A stretch of DNA of 64,000 bases, from positions 1 through 64,000 of the forward strand of contig CALTTF010000001.1 in assembly GCA_943908385.1 (NCBI GenBank), written 5' to 3'. The notes beneath the pieces were generated by a model. The model was given only the letters and a program-made list of their open reading frames with translations. It ran no database searches and was not told where the DNA came from. Below, in pieces: positions 16,601 to 24,319 of this stretch. The position numbers and the translations under genes are program-made. The first letter of the stretch is position 1. Each line of letters starts with the position of its first letter. Origin of the DNA: an uncultured Corynebacterium sp. (lineage in GTDB: Bacteria; Actinomycetota; Actinomycetes; Mycobacteriales; Mycobacteriaceae).

Positions 16601-18058
16601 ATGAATGCCCCACATCCGGTGCACGAGCAGGGGACCGAGGCGCTGAACACGTTGCTGCGGCAGAGTGTCGACGCGTTGGCGCGCGGCGGCCCGCAGTTGG
16701 AGAAGCCGGCGGCGGAGTTGCGCGAGATGGTGACGCGGCCGCCGCGCGTGGCGGTCATCGGCCGCCTCAAGTCGGGCAAGTCGACGCTGGTGAACGCGCT
16801 GACGGAGTCGCGGATCGCGGCGACGGGCTCGCTCGAGTGCACGATGGCGGTGAGCGTGTACGACGAAGGGGCGCCAGCGCGCGCGGAGGTCATCGGCCTC
16901 GACGGCAAAATCACGTCGATTCCCCTGGCGGGCGAGGCCCTCACTGATTTGGAGCGTCCGCTCGACGAGGTGGATTTCGTGCGCCAATTCATCCCGATCG
17001 CGCGGTTGTCCACGTTGGGCATCATCGACACGCCGGGCACCGCGACGCTCACCGTCGAGAACGAGGCGCGCACACGCCGCACGCTTCTCGACGGCACCCG
17101 CGACACCAAACGCGCCAGCTCCTGGGCAGACTGCGTCGTTTTCCTGTCTGACTCCGCGCCGCGCGACGACGAGAGAACGTTCCTCTCCGAGCTCGGCATG
17201 ACCCCGCTGACCACTGTCGGTGTTTTGTCCCGCGCAGATTCATTCGGCCCCGGCGCCTTCGGCCACCACGACCCGCTGGAGATGGCGCAGCACTACGCGG
17301 GGCGGATCGCGGCGCAGCTCGGCGGACACGTCGGCACCATGGTTCCCCTCTCCGGGCTGCTGGCGGAGTCGGCGCTGACAGGGCGGGTCACCGAATCGGT
17401 GGCTCGCGACTTGGCGGACTTGGCGCACCTCGACCGAGAAGACCTCATCGACTTCATCGAAGCAGACGACCCGAGTCTGATCGTGTCCGGCTACACCTCC
17501 GCGAACCGCGACTACTTGCTCGACGTGATGGGGGAGTACGGGCTCGTCTACGGCCGCGGCGTCGCTGCCCAGCACGGCGCGGCCGGCCTGCTGGAGTGGA
17601 TGAGGGCGACCTCGGGCATCGACTACTTGACGGGGATCATCACCCAGACCATGCCGTACTTCGCGATGCTGCAGCGCGCCGTCCGCGTCGTCGACGTCCT
17701 CGATTCCCTGGCCAATGCGCCCGAGACCCGCGATCATGTCCTGTGGGTCCAATCCGTGCTGGAATCGCAGCCGGCGATGCGCGACGTGATGCTGTACCGC
17801 AGCTTCAAGAACACCGTGGTCGATTCGCCCGACTCGGTCCTCATTCCACGGCTGCGCGCGGCGATTCAAGGGATCACGCCAGCGCAGAAGCTGGGGCTTG
17901 ACGACGCCGCCACGCCAGAAGAAGTCACCGCCGCGCTGCGCAGAGAGCTCGGTGATCTGCGCGAGCTGGCCATGACTCCGCTGTCGGCCGCGGAAGACGA
18001 TGCGCGCGAGCGCCTCATCGTCGCCTACCAGGCCGCGTGGAACACGATCGCGAGCTAA
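16601..18058 (+). CDS. Dynamin-like GTPase 2
   Basis: 485 residues. G motifs: GRLKSGKSTLVNALTES (about 54-70), IIDTPGTATL (about 142-151) and VLSRADSFG. The C-terminal half is helical and has no hydrophobic hairpin as clear as in GTPase 1. Paired dynamin-like genes of unequal length are also seen in mycobacterial iniA-iniC and in Streptomyces dynA-dynB, where the partners act together at the membrane. The ATG follows AAGGA. The Hsp70-like gene starts 63 nt downstream on the same strand, making a likely three-gene operon. Confidence 0.83.
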   Translation: MNAPHPVHEQGTEALNTLLRQSVDALARGGPQLEKPAAELREMVTRPPRVAVIGRLKSGKSTLVNALTESRIAATGSLECTMAVSVYDEGAPARAEVIGLDGKITSIPLAGEALTDLERPLDEVDFVRQFIPIARLSTLGIIDTPGTATLTVENEARTRRTLLDGTRDTKRASSWADCVVFLSDSAPRDDERTFLSELGMTPLTTVGVLSRADSFGPGAFGHHDPLEMAQHYAGRIAAQLGGHVGTMVPLSGLLAESALTGRVTESVARDLADLAHLDREDLIDFIEADDPSLIVSGYTSANRDYLLDVMGEYGLVYGRGVAAQHGAAGLLEWMRATSGIDYLTGIITQTMPYFAMLQRAVRVVDVLDSLANAPETRDHVLWVQSVLESQPAMRDVMLYRSFKNTVVDSPDSVLIPRLRAAIQGITPAQKLGLDDAATPEEVTAALRRELGDLRELAMTPLSAAEDDARERLIVAYQAAWNTIAS

Positions 18059-18121
18059 TCGGCCCCTGTAGTAGCCGAGCACGATACACTGGCTCCGGTA
18101 AATAACAAGGAGGACGAAAAC

Positions 18122-19591
18122 GTGGCCCCACCGTGGCACCTAGCTGTTGATTTTGGAACCTCGAACTCCGCAGCCGCGCACACTAGCCCCGCCGGAGGAT
18201 CCGTCGAGGCGTTGGCGCTCAGCCACCGGTCCAACCTCATGCCCTCGGCCGTCTTCGTCGATGAGTCCGGCGAAGTCATCAGCGGAGACTCTGCTTTGCT
18301 GGCCGGCCGACGCGACCCGTCCCGTCTCGTTCTCTCCCCGAAGCGCTTCATCGATCACGACACTGTCCAGCTCGAGGGCGACGACGTGTCCGCGCAGAAG
18401 ATTTTCGGCGCGATCATCCAGTCGGTGCTGGAGCGCGCGAAGTCCCAGCACGCCGGCACGGAGCCTGCCACGGTCACCTTCACCCACCCGGAGCGGTGGT
18501 CGCACAACGCCATCGGCAATCTCGTCGACGCAGCCAAGGGAACCGGCCTGGATATCCGCCGTTTGCGCACCATTTCGGAGCCGAGAGCCGCGGCGATCCA
18601 TTACGCGGCGCAGCAGAGGATTCCCGTCGGCAAGCATGTCGTCGTCTTCGACTTCGGCGGAGGAACCCTCGACATCGCCGTGCTGCGCGCCGAGCGCAAC
18701 GGCGACTACCGGGTCGTGGCCGCCAAGGGCGATAACTCGCTTGGTGGGCGCACGATCGACAACCTCGTCTACCGCTGGGTGATCGAGCAGATCGACCACG
18801 ACGACCCGGACCTCGCCGACTCTTTGCGCAACGCCCCCGCCTCCGTGATGAATGCGCTGCAGGAGAATATCCGCGAGGCGAAGGAGATGCTGTCCGACAC
18901 ATCGTCGGCGACCATCACCATTTCGTCCCCGTCCGGGGAGAAGGACATCCTGATCACCCGCGATGAGTTCAACCAGGTCATCTCGCAGCCCATCGAGCGC
19001 GCCTCCGAGATGACGCGCGCCGTGCTCCGCGAGGCCGGAGTCGAGGACCCGGCGACCCCGATCTACCTGACCGGCGGCTCGTCGCGCATTCCGTACGTGC
19101 AGGACGAGCTGGGCAAGGTTGGCCGCGTCATGCGTCTCGACGACCCGAAGACCGTCGTCTGCCGCGGCGCCCTCGTGGCCACCCTGCGCCGCTTCACCCA
19201 GCCGGCCGTCGCCGGCGGGCCGAAGCACCGCGGCGACAATCCTTTCGGCCCCGGTTCCGGTCCCGCTCCTGGACCCCGCCCAGCTCCCGGCCCGCGTCCG
19301 GGACCTCGGCCTGGTCCCGGTGCGCCCGGAACGCGCCCGGGCCCGCGGCCTGGATTCGCGCCGCAGGTTGGGCCGCAGCGTCCTCAGCAGCGCCCGCAGG
19401 GCCCGCGTCCTGGTTTCCCGCAGCAGCGACCTCCGCAGCAGCAGCGACCTCCGCAGCAGATGGCGGCCATGGCTCAGCGGCCCGCGCCGAACGCCCCGAA
19501 GAAATCGCAGAGCAACACCCCGCTCATCGCGGGGGTTGTCGGCGGAGGATTGGTGCTCGTCCTCATCATCGTGCTGGTCATGGTGCTGTAG
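18122..19591 (+). CDS. Hsp70-like ATPase with Pro-rich linker and C-terminal membrane anchor
   Basis: 489 residues. The N-terminal ~370 residues are an actin/Hsp70 ATPase fold: LAVDFGTSNSA (phosphate 1), VVVFDFGGGTLDIAVL (phosphate 2, about 172-187) and IYLTGGSSRIPYV (adenosine motif, about 313). The substrate-binding domain of DnaK is missing. In its place is a Pro/Gly/Arg/Gln-rich linker of about 95 residues and a final hydrophobic helix (GVVGGGLVLVLIIVLVMVL), so the ATPase is probably tethered to the inner face of the membrane. GTG start with AAGGAGG upstream. Its place behind two dynamin-like genes suggests it drives or recycles the GTPases; that is inference. Confidence 0.8.
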   Translation: MAPPWHLAVDFGTSNSAAAHTSPAGGSVEALALSHRSNLMPSAVFVDESGEVISGDSALLAGRRDPSRLVLSPKRFIDHDTVQLEGDDVSAQKIFGAIIQSVLERAKSQHAGTEPATVTFTHPERWSHNAIGNLVDAAKGTGLDIRRLRTISEPRAAAIHYAAQQRIPVGKHVVVFDFGGGTLDIAVLRAERNGDYRVVAAKGDNSLGGRTIDNLVYRWVIEQIDHDDPDLADSLRNAPASVMNALQENIREAKEMLSDTSSATITISSPSGEKDILITRDEFNQVISQPIERASEMTRAVLREAGVEDPATPIYLTGGSSRIPYVQDELGKVGRVMRLDDPKTVVCRGALVATLRRFTQPAVAGGPKHRGDNPFGPGSGPAPGPRPAPGPRPGPRPGPGAPGTRPGPRPGFAPQVGPQRPQQRPQGPRPGFPQQRPPQQQRPPQQMAAMAQRPAPNAPKKSQSNTPLIAGVVGGGLVLVLIIVLVMVL

Positions 19592-19607
19592 GAACCAGCC
19601 GTAGGAA

Positions 19608-20141
19608 CTAAAGGCCCTTCGCCACGAGAGCGTCCTTCAGCTTCTTTCGTGCACGGTTGAGACGGCTCTTCACCGTCGCCAGGGGAATGCCTTGGTGGGC
19701 GGCGAGCTCGTCGTAGGACAGCCCGGCATATTCGCGGAGGACGAGGACCTCCTTGAACTCGGGCTCGAGCATCTCCAGGGCCTCACGGACCACCATGGTG
19801 GTGGTGACGCGCTGCTGGATGGGAGCGGTGTCGTCGGGGGTGTCGGCACCGGCGTCGTCGTCGGGAACATCGCGGCGCTTGCGAAGTAGCTCGAGCGCAG
19901 CATTCGAAGTGATGCGGTACATCCACGTGGAAAACCGCGCCTGCGGCTGGAACTTGCCGATATTCTTCCAGGCAGAAATCATGGCGTTCTGCATGGCGTC
20001 CTCGGCGTCGTGGGCATTGCCGGTCACAGACATGGCGACGGCCCACATACGGCGCTTCGCGTCGTAAATGAGCTCGGCGAAAGCCTTCTCGTCGCCGGCC
20101 TGGGCCTTGGCCACTAGTTCCCGTTCGCGTTCGCGGTCCAC
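19608..20141 (-). CDS. ECF-family RNA polymerase sigma factor
   Basis: 177 residues with region 2 (AFAELIYDAKRRMWAVAMSV, then HDAEDAMQNAMISAWKNI) and region 4 (LREYAGLSYDELAAHQGIP, then ATVKSRLNRARKKL). A short acidic linker (DDDAGADTPDD) separates them. GTG start with GAGGAG upstream, 28 nt after the stop of the acidic protein gene in the same operon. No anti-sigma factor with a zinc-binding motif or membrane helix is adjacent, which is unusual for ECF factors. Its operon and the Asp-repeat gene share GGGAAC-N17-CATTACAC, so self-activation and control of that gene are the likely roles. Confidence 0.88.
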   Translation of the reverse strand: MDRERERELVAKAQAGDEKAFAELIYDAKRRMWAVAMSVTGNAHDAEDAMQNAMISAWKNIGKFQPQARFSTWMYRITSNAALELLRKRRDVPDDDAGADTPDDTAPIQQRVTTTMVVREALEMLEPEFKEVLVLREYAGLSYDELAAHQGIPLATVKSRLNRARKKLKDALVAKGL

Positions 20142-20169
20142 GTCAGCTCCTCAATCCTGTCCCTGGTCC

Positions 20170-20547
20170 CTAGAAATCCGCCAGCGGATCGTCGGGAAGA
20201 TCGTCCGGCACCGGGTCCGGCGCAGAATCGTCGAGAGGATCCTGCAAAGAATCGTCCAGAGGATCGGCCGGGGAGTCGGGCAGCGGGTCGTCGAAGTCGG
20301 AGCCGTCAGCAGAGTCGTCGAAAAGCGGGTCGTGGTCGGTCACGCCATCGTCGTCAAGCGAAATGCCCTCGTCGAACTCGTCGAGCGACACCTCCTGGGA
20401 ACCTGGAATGAGGGAATCGCCGGGGTCCGGCGTGGACGGGTCGAACGCGACGTCGAGCATGCGCTCAAGTGCGTCGTCACTGGGGGCGGAATCGGCGTAC
20501 AGATCGCCGAACGGCGGAAGAACCGGTGGTTCATTGAACTCGTTCAT
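20170..20547 (-). CDS. Acidic Asp/Pro-rich protein encoded ahead of the ECF sigma factor
   Basis: 125 residues. The first ~45 residues contain a possible amphipathic helix (SDDALERMLDVAF); the rest is dominated by Asp, Pro, Ser and Leu in loose repeats such as DPLDDSLQDPLDDS. No signal peptide, membrane helix or known domain. ATG with AAAGGAGG upstream. It is the first gene of the sigma operon, directly under the GGGAAC-N17-CATTACAC motif, and it could act as a sigma partner (anti-sigma or sensor) or be a substrate of the module. The role is not known. Confidence 0.65.
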   Translation of the reverse strand: MNEFNEPPVLPPFGDLYADSAPSDDALERMLDVAFDPSTPDPGDSLIPGSQEVSLDEFDEGISLDDDGVTDHDPLFDDSADGSDFDDPLPDSPADPLDDSLQDPLDDSAPDPVPDDLPDDPLADF

Positions 20548-20590
20548 GATGGACCTCCTTTCGCCGAGTGAAACACGATGTCTTCCGCCA

Positions 20591-20621
20591 GTGTAATGAG
20601 CGCCGCGGAGAAAATGTTCCC
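20591..20621 (-). promoter_or_regulatory. ECF-type promoter of the acidic protein-sigma operon
   Basis: On the minus strand GGGAAC (20616-20621), a 17-nt spacer and CATTACAC (20591-20598), 44 nt before the ATG. Identical in both elements and spacing to the site at 14583-14613. Confidence 0.6.
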
Positions 20622-20836
20622 GACATGTTGCCGCCGAAGCAGTTTGGTCTTTCAGGTGGCTGCGGTGTAGTCTTTGACAGTCGCTGTTTTGGGGCGCGCC
20701 CTTGCGGAAACATGCATGCGAGCGAGGTTGCGACGTACATCCACGTAAACCCCCGAAACGCTTAATTACGTATCAGATGGTTTTCGGTGCCGTGGCATGC
20801 AGGTGCCGTCCGAGAAGAAGAAAGGGGTAACCCGCT
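20622..20836 (+). promoter_or_regulatory. rplU promoter region and 5' leader
   Basis: 215 nt before rplU. A possible promoter is TTGGTC (20644-20649), a 16-nt spacer and TGTAGT (20666-20671), which would leave a leader of about 160 nt ending in a ribosome-binding site, GAAAGGGG. Long leaders before ribosomal protein operons are often autoregulatory; no named leader motif was recognised. Confidence 0.35.
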
Positions 20837-21142
20837 ATGTACGCGATCGTCAAGACCGGCGGCAAGCAGTACAAGGTTGCCGAAGGCGACCTCGTTCGGG
20901 TCGAGAAGATCGAGGGTGAAGCTGGCGATTCTGTGGCGCTCACCCCGGTTCTCCTCGTCGACGGCGCAAACGTCACCTCCAAGTCCGAGGACCTCGCCAA
21001 GGTCAACGTCTCCGCTGAGATCGTCGAGCACGGCAAGGGCAAGAAGATCGACATTCTGAAGTACAAGAACAAGACCGGTTACAAGGTGCGTCAGGGCCAC
21101 CGTCAGCCCAACACGACGCTGAAGATCACCGGCATCAAGTAA
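20837..21142 (+). CDS. rplU: 50S ribosomal protein L21
   Basis: 101 residues, the usual length, starting MYAIVKTGGKQYKVAEGDLV and ending with the conserved RQGHRQPNTTLKITGI motif. Binds 23S rRNA in the large subunit. First gene of rplU-rpmA, with rpmA 29 nt downstream; obg follows after a terminator, the common bacterial order. Confidence 0.98.
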   Translation: MYAIVKTGGKQYKVAEGDLVRVEKIEGEAGDSVALTPVLLVDGANVTSKSEDLAKVNVSAEIVEHGKGKKIDILKYKNKTGYKVRQGHRQPNTTLKITGIK

Positions 21143-21171
21143 TTCGAGACGCCACTTAGGAGGCAACCACA

Positions 21172-21516
21172 ATGGCACACAAGAAGGGTGCATCGAGCTC
21201 CTCGAACGGCCGCGACTCCGAGTCCAAGCGCCTCGGCGTGAAGCGCTTCGGCGGCCAGCAGGTCAAGGCGGGCGAGATCCTCGTCCGTCAGCGCGGCACG
21301 AAGTTCCACCCGGGCGACAATGTCGGCCGCGGCGGCGACGACACGCTGTTCGCTCTGTCTGCAGGTTCCGTGCAGTTCGGCATCAAGAAGAAGCGCCGCA
21401 TCGTCAACATCATTCCGGCTGACGCAGAGGGCGTTTCCTCTGAGGTTCTCGAGGCCGCGAACGACGCTGGCCTGGTCGACGACGCTGTCGTCGAGGAGAA
21501 GTCCGCTACTGCGTAA
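21172..21516 (+). CDS. rpmA: 50S ribosomal protein L27 with C-terminal extension
   Basis: The first ~85 residues are standard L27: MAHKKGASSSSNGRDSESKR, then QQVKAGEILVRQRGTKFHPG and GIKKKRRIVNI. Its N-terminus reaches the peptidyl-transferase centre. The protein is 114 residues, against about 85-90 in most bacteria, because of an acidic tail (VSSEVLEAANDAGLVDD, then AVVEEKSATA). The reading frame is clean and the ribosome-binding site TTAGGAGG is good, so this is not an artefact of the start. The tail would lie on the subunit surface; its role is unknown. A terminator follows. Confidence 0.96.
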   Translation: MAHKKGASSSSNGRDSESKRLGVKRFGGQQVKAGEILVRQRGTKFHPGDNVGRGGDDTLFALSAGSVQFGIKKKRRIVNIIPADAEGVSSEVLEAANDAGLVDDAVVEEKSATA

Positions 21517-21537
21517 CTTCCCGCACATACTCTGATC

Positions 21538-21573
21538 GCGCCGTGGATCCGCCTAGGGTCGCACGGCGCTTTC
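21538..21573 (+). terminator. Terminator after rpmA
   Basis: GCGCCGTG and CACGGCGC form a perfect 8-bp stem over a 16-nt loop, followed by TTTC. Copy 5 of the 11-mer begins at the next base. Confidence 0.65.
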
Positions 21574-21584
21574 GCTTATCGACG
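21574..21584 (+). repeat. GCTTATCGACG 11-mer, copy 5
   Basis: Intergenic, directly behind the rpmA terminator. It overlaps where a -35 would lie for the possible obg -10 TACACT at 21603. Confidence 0.9.
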
Positions 21585-21647
21585 GCCCACTGCGGCCTCT
21601 CGTACACTCGCTAGCACTGACCCCACCCGAAAGGCAGGCACCTCCTC

Positions 21648-23180
21648 ATGGCCCAGTTTGTCGACCGTGCAGTCTTGCACCTCCAGGCCGGCGACGGCGG
21701 CCACGGGTGTGTGTCGGTGCACCGCGAGAAGTTCAAGCCCTTGGGCGGCCCCGACGGCGGCAACGGCGGCCACGGCGGCGACATCATCTTAGAGGTGTCC
21801 ACGCAGGTTCACACCCTGCTGGATTTCCAGTACCGCCCGCACGTGAAGGCGAAGCGCGGCGGCAACGGCGAGGGTGACCACCGCAACGGCGCGCGCGGGG
21901 AGAACCTCGTGCTGGAGGTTCCAGTCGGCACGGTGGTGCGCGACGCGGAGGGCAATATGCTGGCGGACCTCGTTGTGCCGGGCACCCAGTTCCTGGCGGC
22001 GGAGGGCGGCTACGGCGGCCTCGGCAACGCTGCCTTGGCGACGGCGAAGCGAAAAGCTCCCGGCTTCGCTTTGAAGGGTGAGCCGGGGCAGGCGCACGAC
22101 TTGATCCTTGAGCTGAAGTCCATGGCCGATGTCGGCCTGGTGGGCTTCCCGTCGGCGGGCAAGTCCTCGCTGATCTCTGTGCTGTCGGCCGCGAAACCGA
22201 AGATCGCCGACTACCCGTTCACCACGCTCCAGCCGAACCTCGGCGTGGTCGATACCGGCCACGACACCTTCACCATCGCGGACGTGCCCGGCCTGATCCC
22301 AGGCGCGAGCCAGGGCAAGGGCCTGGGACTGGACTTCCTGCGCCATATCGAGCGCACGGCCGTGCTCGCCCATGTCGTCGACACCGCGACGCTCGAGCCG
22401 GGCCGCGACCCGCAGTCCGATATCGAGGCACTCGAGGGTGAGCTCGATTCGTACGCCGACCTCATCGAGGCCGAGGACGGCGATTCGGGCCTGGGAGACC
22501 TGCGCCAGCGCCCGCGCATCATCGTCCTGAACAAGGTCGACGTCCCGGAGGCCAAGGAGCTCGCGGAATTCCTGCGCGAGGACCTCGCCGAAGCATTCGG
22601 CTGGCCGATCTACATGATCTCCACCGCCACGCGCGAAGGCCTCGACGAGCTGAAGTGGGCCCTGTGGGAGATCGTCCAGACCGCCCGCAAGACGCAGCCA
22701 AAGGTCGCCCGAAAGGCCGCCGACACAAAGGCAGCGCAGATCATCCGCCCGCGCGCCGTCGACCACAGCGACGATATCCAGGTCGTCCCGGACCCGCTGT
22801 ACCCCGGCGGCTGGCTGGTCACCGGCGAGAAAGCCGAGCGCTGGATCCGCCAGACCGACTTCGAGAACGACGAGGCCGTCGGCTACCTCTCCGACCGCCT
22901 CAACAAGGCCGGCGTCGAAGAAGAATTGCGTAAAATCGGCGCGAATGAGGGAGACACGGTTACCATCGGGGAGATCTCCTTTGACTGGGAGCCGTCCATC
23001 GGTGGCGATCCCACGAAGGCGGGCCGCGGCCAAGACGCGCGCCTCGGCGGCACGGACCGCATGTCCGCAGCCGAGCGCAAGCGCGCATCGCAGGCCCGTA
23101 GAGGACTTATCGACGAATACGATTACGGCGACGACCTGCTCGATCGGCAGGAAGCCGACCGAGAGAGGTGGCAAGGTTAA
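21648..23180 (+). CDS. obg: Obg family GTPase
   Basis: 510 residues in the actinobacterial three-domain form. A Gly-rich Obg fold (GGPDGGNGGHGGDIIL) comes first. The G domain carries VGFPSAGKSSLI, DVPGLIPGASQGKGLG and ILNKVD. The C-terminal OCT domain (GYLSDRLNKAGVEEELRKIG) is followed by a basic tail. It takes part in 50S assembly and the stringent response. Copies of the L21, L27 and Obg genes together are conserved across bacteria. The stop codon overlaps the proB start (TAATG). A partial 11-mer, ACTTATCGACG, occurs at 23105-23115. Confidence 0.97.
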   Translation: MAQFVDRAVLHLQAGDGGHGCVSVHREKFKPLGGPDGGNGGHGGDIILEVSTQVHTLLDFQYRPHVKAKRGGNGEGDHRNGARGENLVLEVPVGTVVRDAEGNMLADLVVPGTQFLAAEGGYGGLGNAALATAKRKAPGFALKGEPGQAHDLILELKSMADVGLVGFPSAGKSSLISVLSAAKPKIADYPFTTLQPNLGVVDTGHDTFTIADVPGLIPGASQGKGLGLDFLRHIERTAVLAHVVDTATLEPGRDPQSDIEALEGELDSYADLIEAEDGDSGLGDLRQRPRIIVLNKVDVPEAKELAEFLREDLAEAFGWPIYMISTATREGLDELKWALWEIVQTARKTQPKVARKAADTKAAQIIRPRAVDHSDDIQVVPDPLYPGGWLVTGEKAERWIRQTDFENDEAVGYLSDRLNKAGVEEELRKIGANEGDTVTIGEISFDWEPSIGGDPTKAGRGQDARLGGTDRMSAAERKRASQARRGLIDEYDYGDDLLDRQEADRERWQG

Positions 23181-24316
23181 TGACAATGCCGGGTGTGACA
23201 CCGGGTACGCTGCGGGAGCAGATCGCGGGGGCGAAGAAGATCATTGTGAAACTGGGCACGAGTTCCCTCGTGGACTCGAACGGCGCAGTGTCTCAAGAGA
23301 AGATCGACCGCATTGTCGACGCGATCGAGGCCCGCACGGACCGCGGGGGCGACGTCATCGTCGTCTCCTCCGGTGCAGTCGCTGCGGGCATGACTCCGCT
23401 GGGCCTGTCCACCCGGCCGAAAGACCTTGCTTTGAAACAGGCCGCTGCTTCGGTGGGTCAGATCCACTTGGCGCAGACGTGGGGCCGCTCATTCGAGCGC
23501 TACAACCGCACCATCGGCCAGGTGCTGCTCACCCAGTCCGACGCTGGTGTGCGCGAGCGCGCGCGCAATGCGCAGCGCACAATCGACAAGCTGCGTCAGC
23601 TCGGGGCAGTGCCGATCGTGAACGAGAACGACACTGTCGCCACCTCCGAGATGAGGTTCGGCGATAATGACCGGCTCTCGGCCATCGTGGCAACGCTCAC
23701 TGCCGCCGACGCCTTGATCTTGCTGTCCGACGTCGACGGCCTCTACGACCGGAACCCGAAGGACCCGGGCGCCACGTTCGTCTCCGAGGTCCGCTCCGGC
23801 AAGGACCTCGAAGGGATCGTCGCCGGCGACGGCGGCGTCTTCGGCACCGGCGGCATGGCGTCCAAGGTCTCGGCGGCCCGCCTGGCCACCCGCGGCGGCG
23901 TGCCCGTGCTGTTGACATCCGCGCAGAATATCGAGGACGCGCTCGGCGACGCGTCTGTCGGCACGGTCTTCCACACCCGCCCCGAGTCGCAGCTCTCCGC
24001 CTGGAAATTCTGGGTGCTCTACGCCGCCGACGCTGAAGGCGTGCTGCGCCTCGACGCCGGCGCCGTCGAGGCCGTCACCCGCGGCGGCACCTCGCTGCTC
24101 GCCGTCGGCATCACGGGTGTGGACGGCGATTTCCACGCCGGCGACATCGTCGAGATCCTCGGCCCCGACGGCCAAGCCATCGGCCGCGGCGTCGTCGGCT
24201 ACGACGCAGCCGAACTCACCGGCATGCTGGGCAAGCACACCGACGAGCTCCCCGAACACCAGCGCCGGTCTGTCGTGCACGCGGACTACCTGTCCAATTA
24301 CGCGTCTAGGCTCTAA
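23180..24316 (+). CDS. proB: Glutamate 5-kinase
   Basis: 378 residues. An amino-acid-kinase domain (KIIVKLGTSSLVDSNG, VIVVSSGAVAAGM, VPIVNENDTVAT and GTGGMASKVSAA) is followed by a C-terminal PUA domain (about 275-365). It phosphorylates glutamate to glutamyl 5-phosphate, the first and feedback-regulated step of proline synthesis. The start at 23180 overlaps the obg stop and has AAGG 5 nt upstream; an upstream GTG at 23168 is less likely. The next gene and proA complete the cluster. Confidence 0.96.
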   Translation: MTMPGVTPGTLREQIAGAKKIIVKLGTSSLVDSNGAVSQEKIDRIVDAIEARTDRGGDVIVVSSGAVAAGMTPLGLSTRPKDLALKQAAASVGQIHLAQTWGRSFERYNRTIGQVLLTQSDAGVRERARNAQRTIDKLRQLGAVPIVNENDTVATSEMRFGDNDRLSAIVATLTAADALILLSDVDGLYDRNPKDPGATFVSEVRSGKDLEGIVAGDGGVFGTGGMASKVSAARLATRGGVPVLLTSAQNIEDALGDASVGTVFHTRPESQLSAWKFWVLYAADAEGVLRLDAGAVEAVTRGGTSLLAVGITGVDGDFHAGDIVEILGPDGQAIGRGVVGYDAAELTGMLGKHTDELPEHQRRSVVHADYLSNYASRL

Positions 24317-24319
24317 GGC

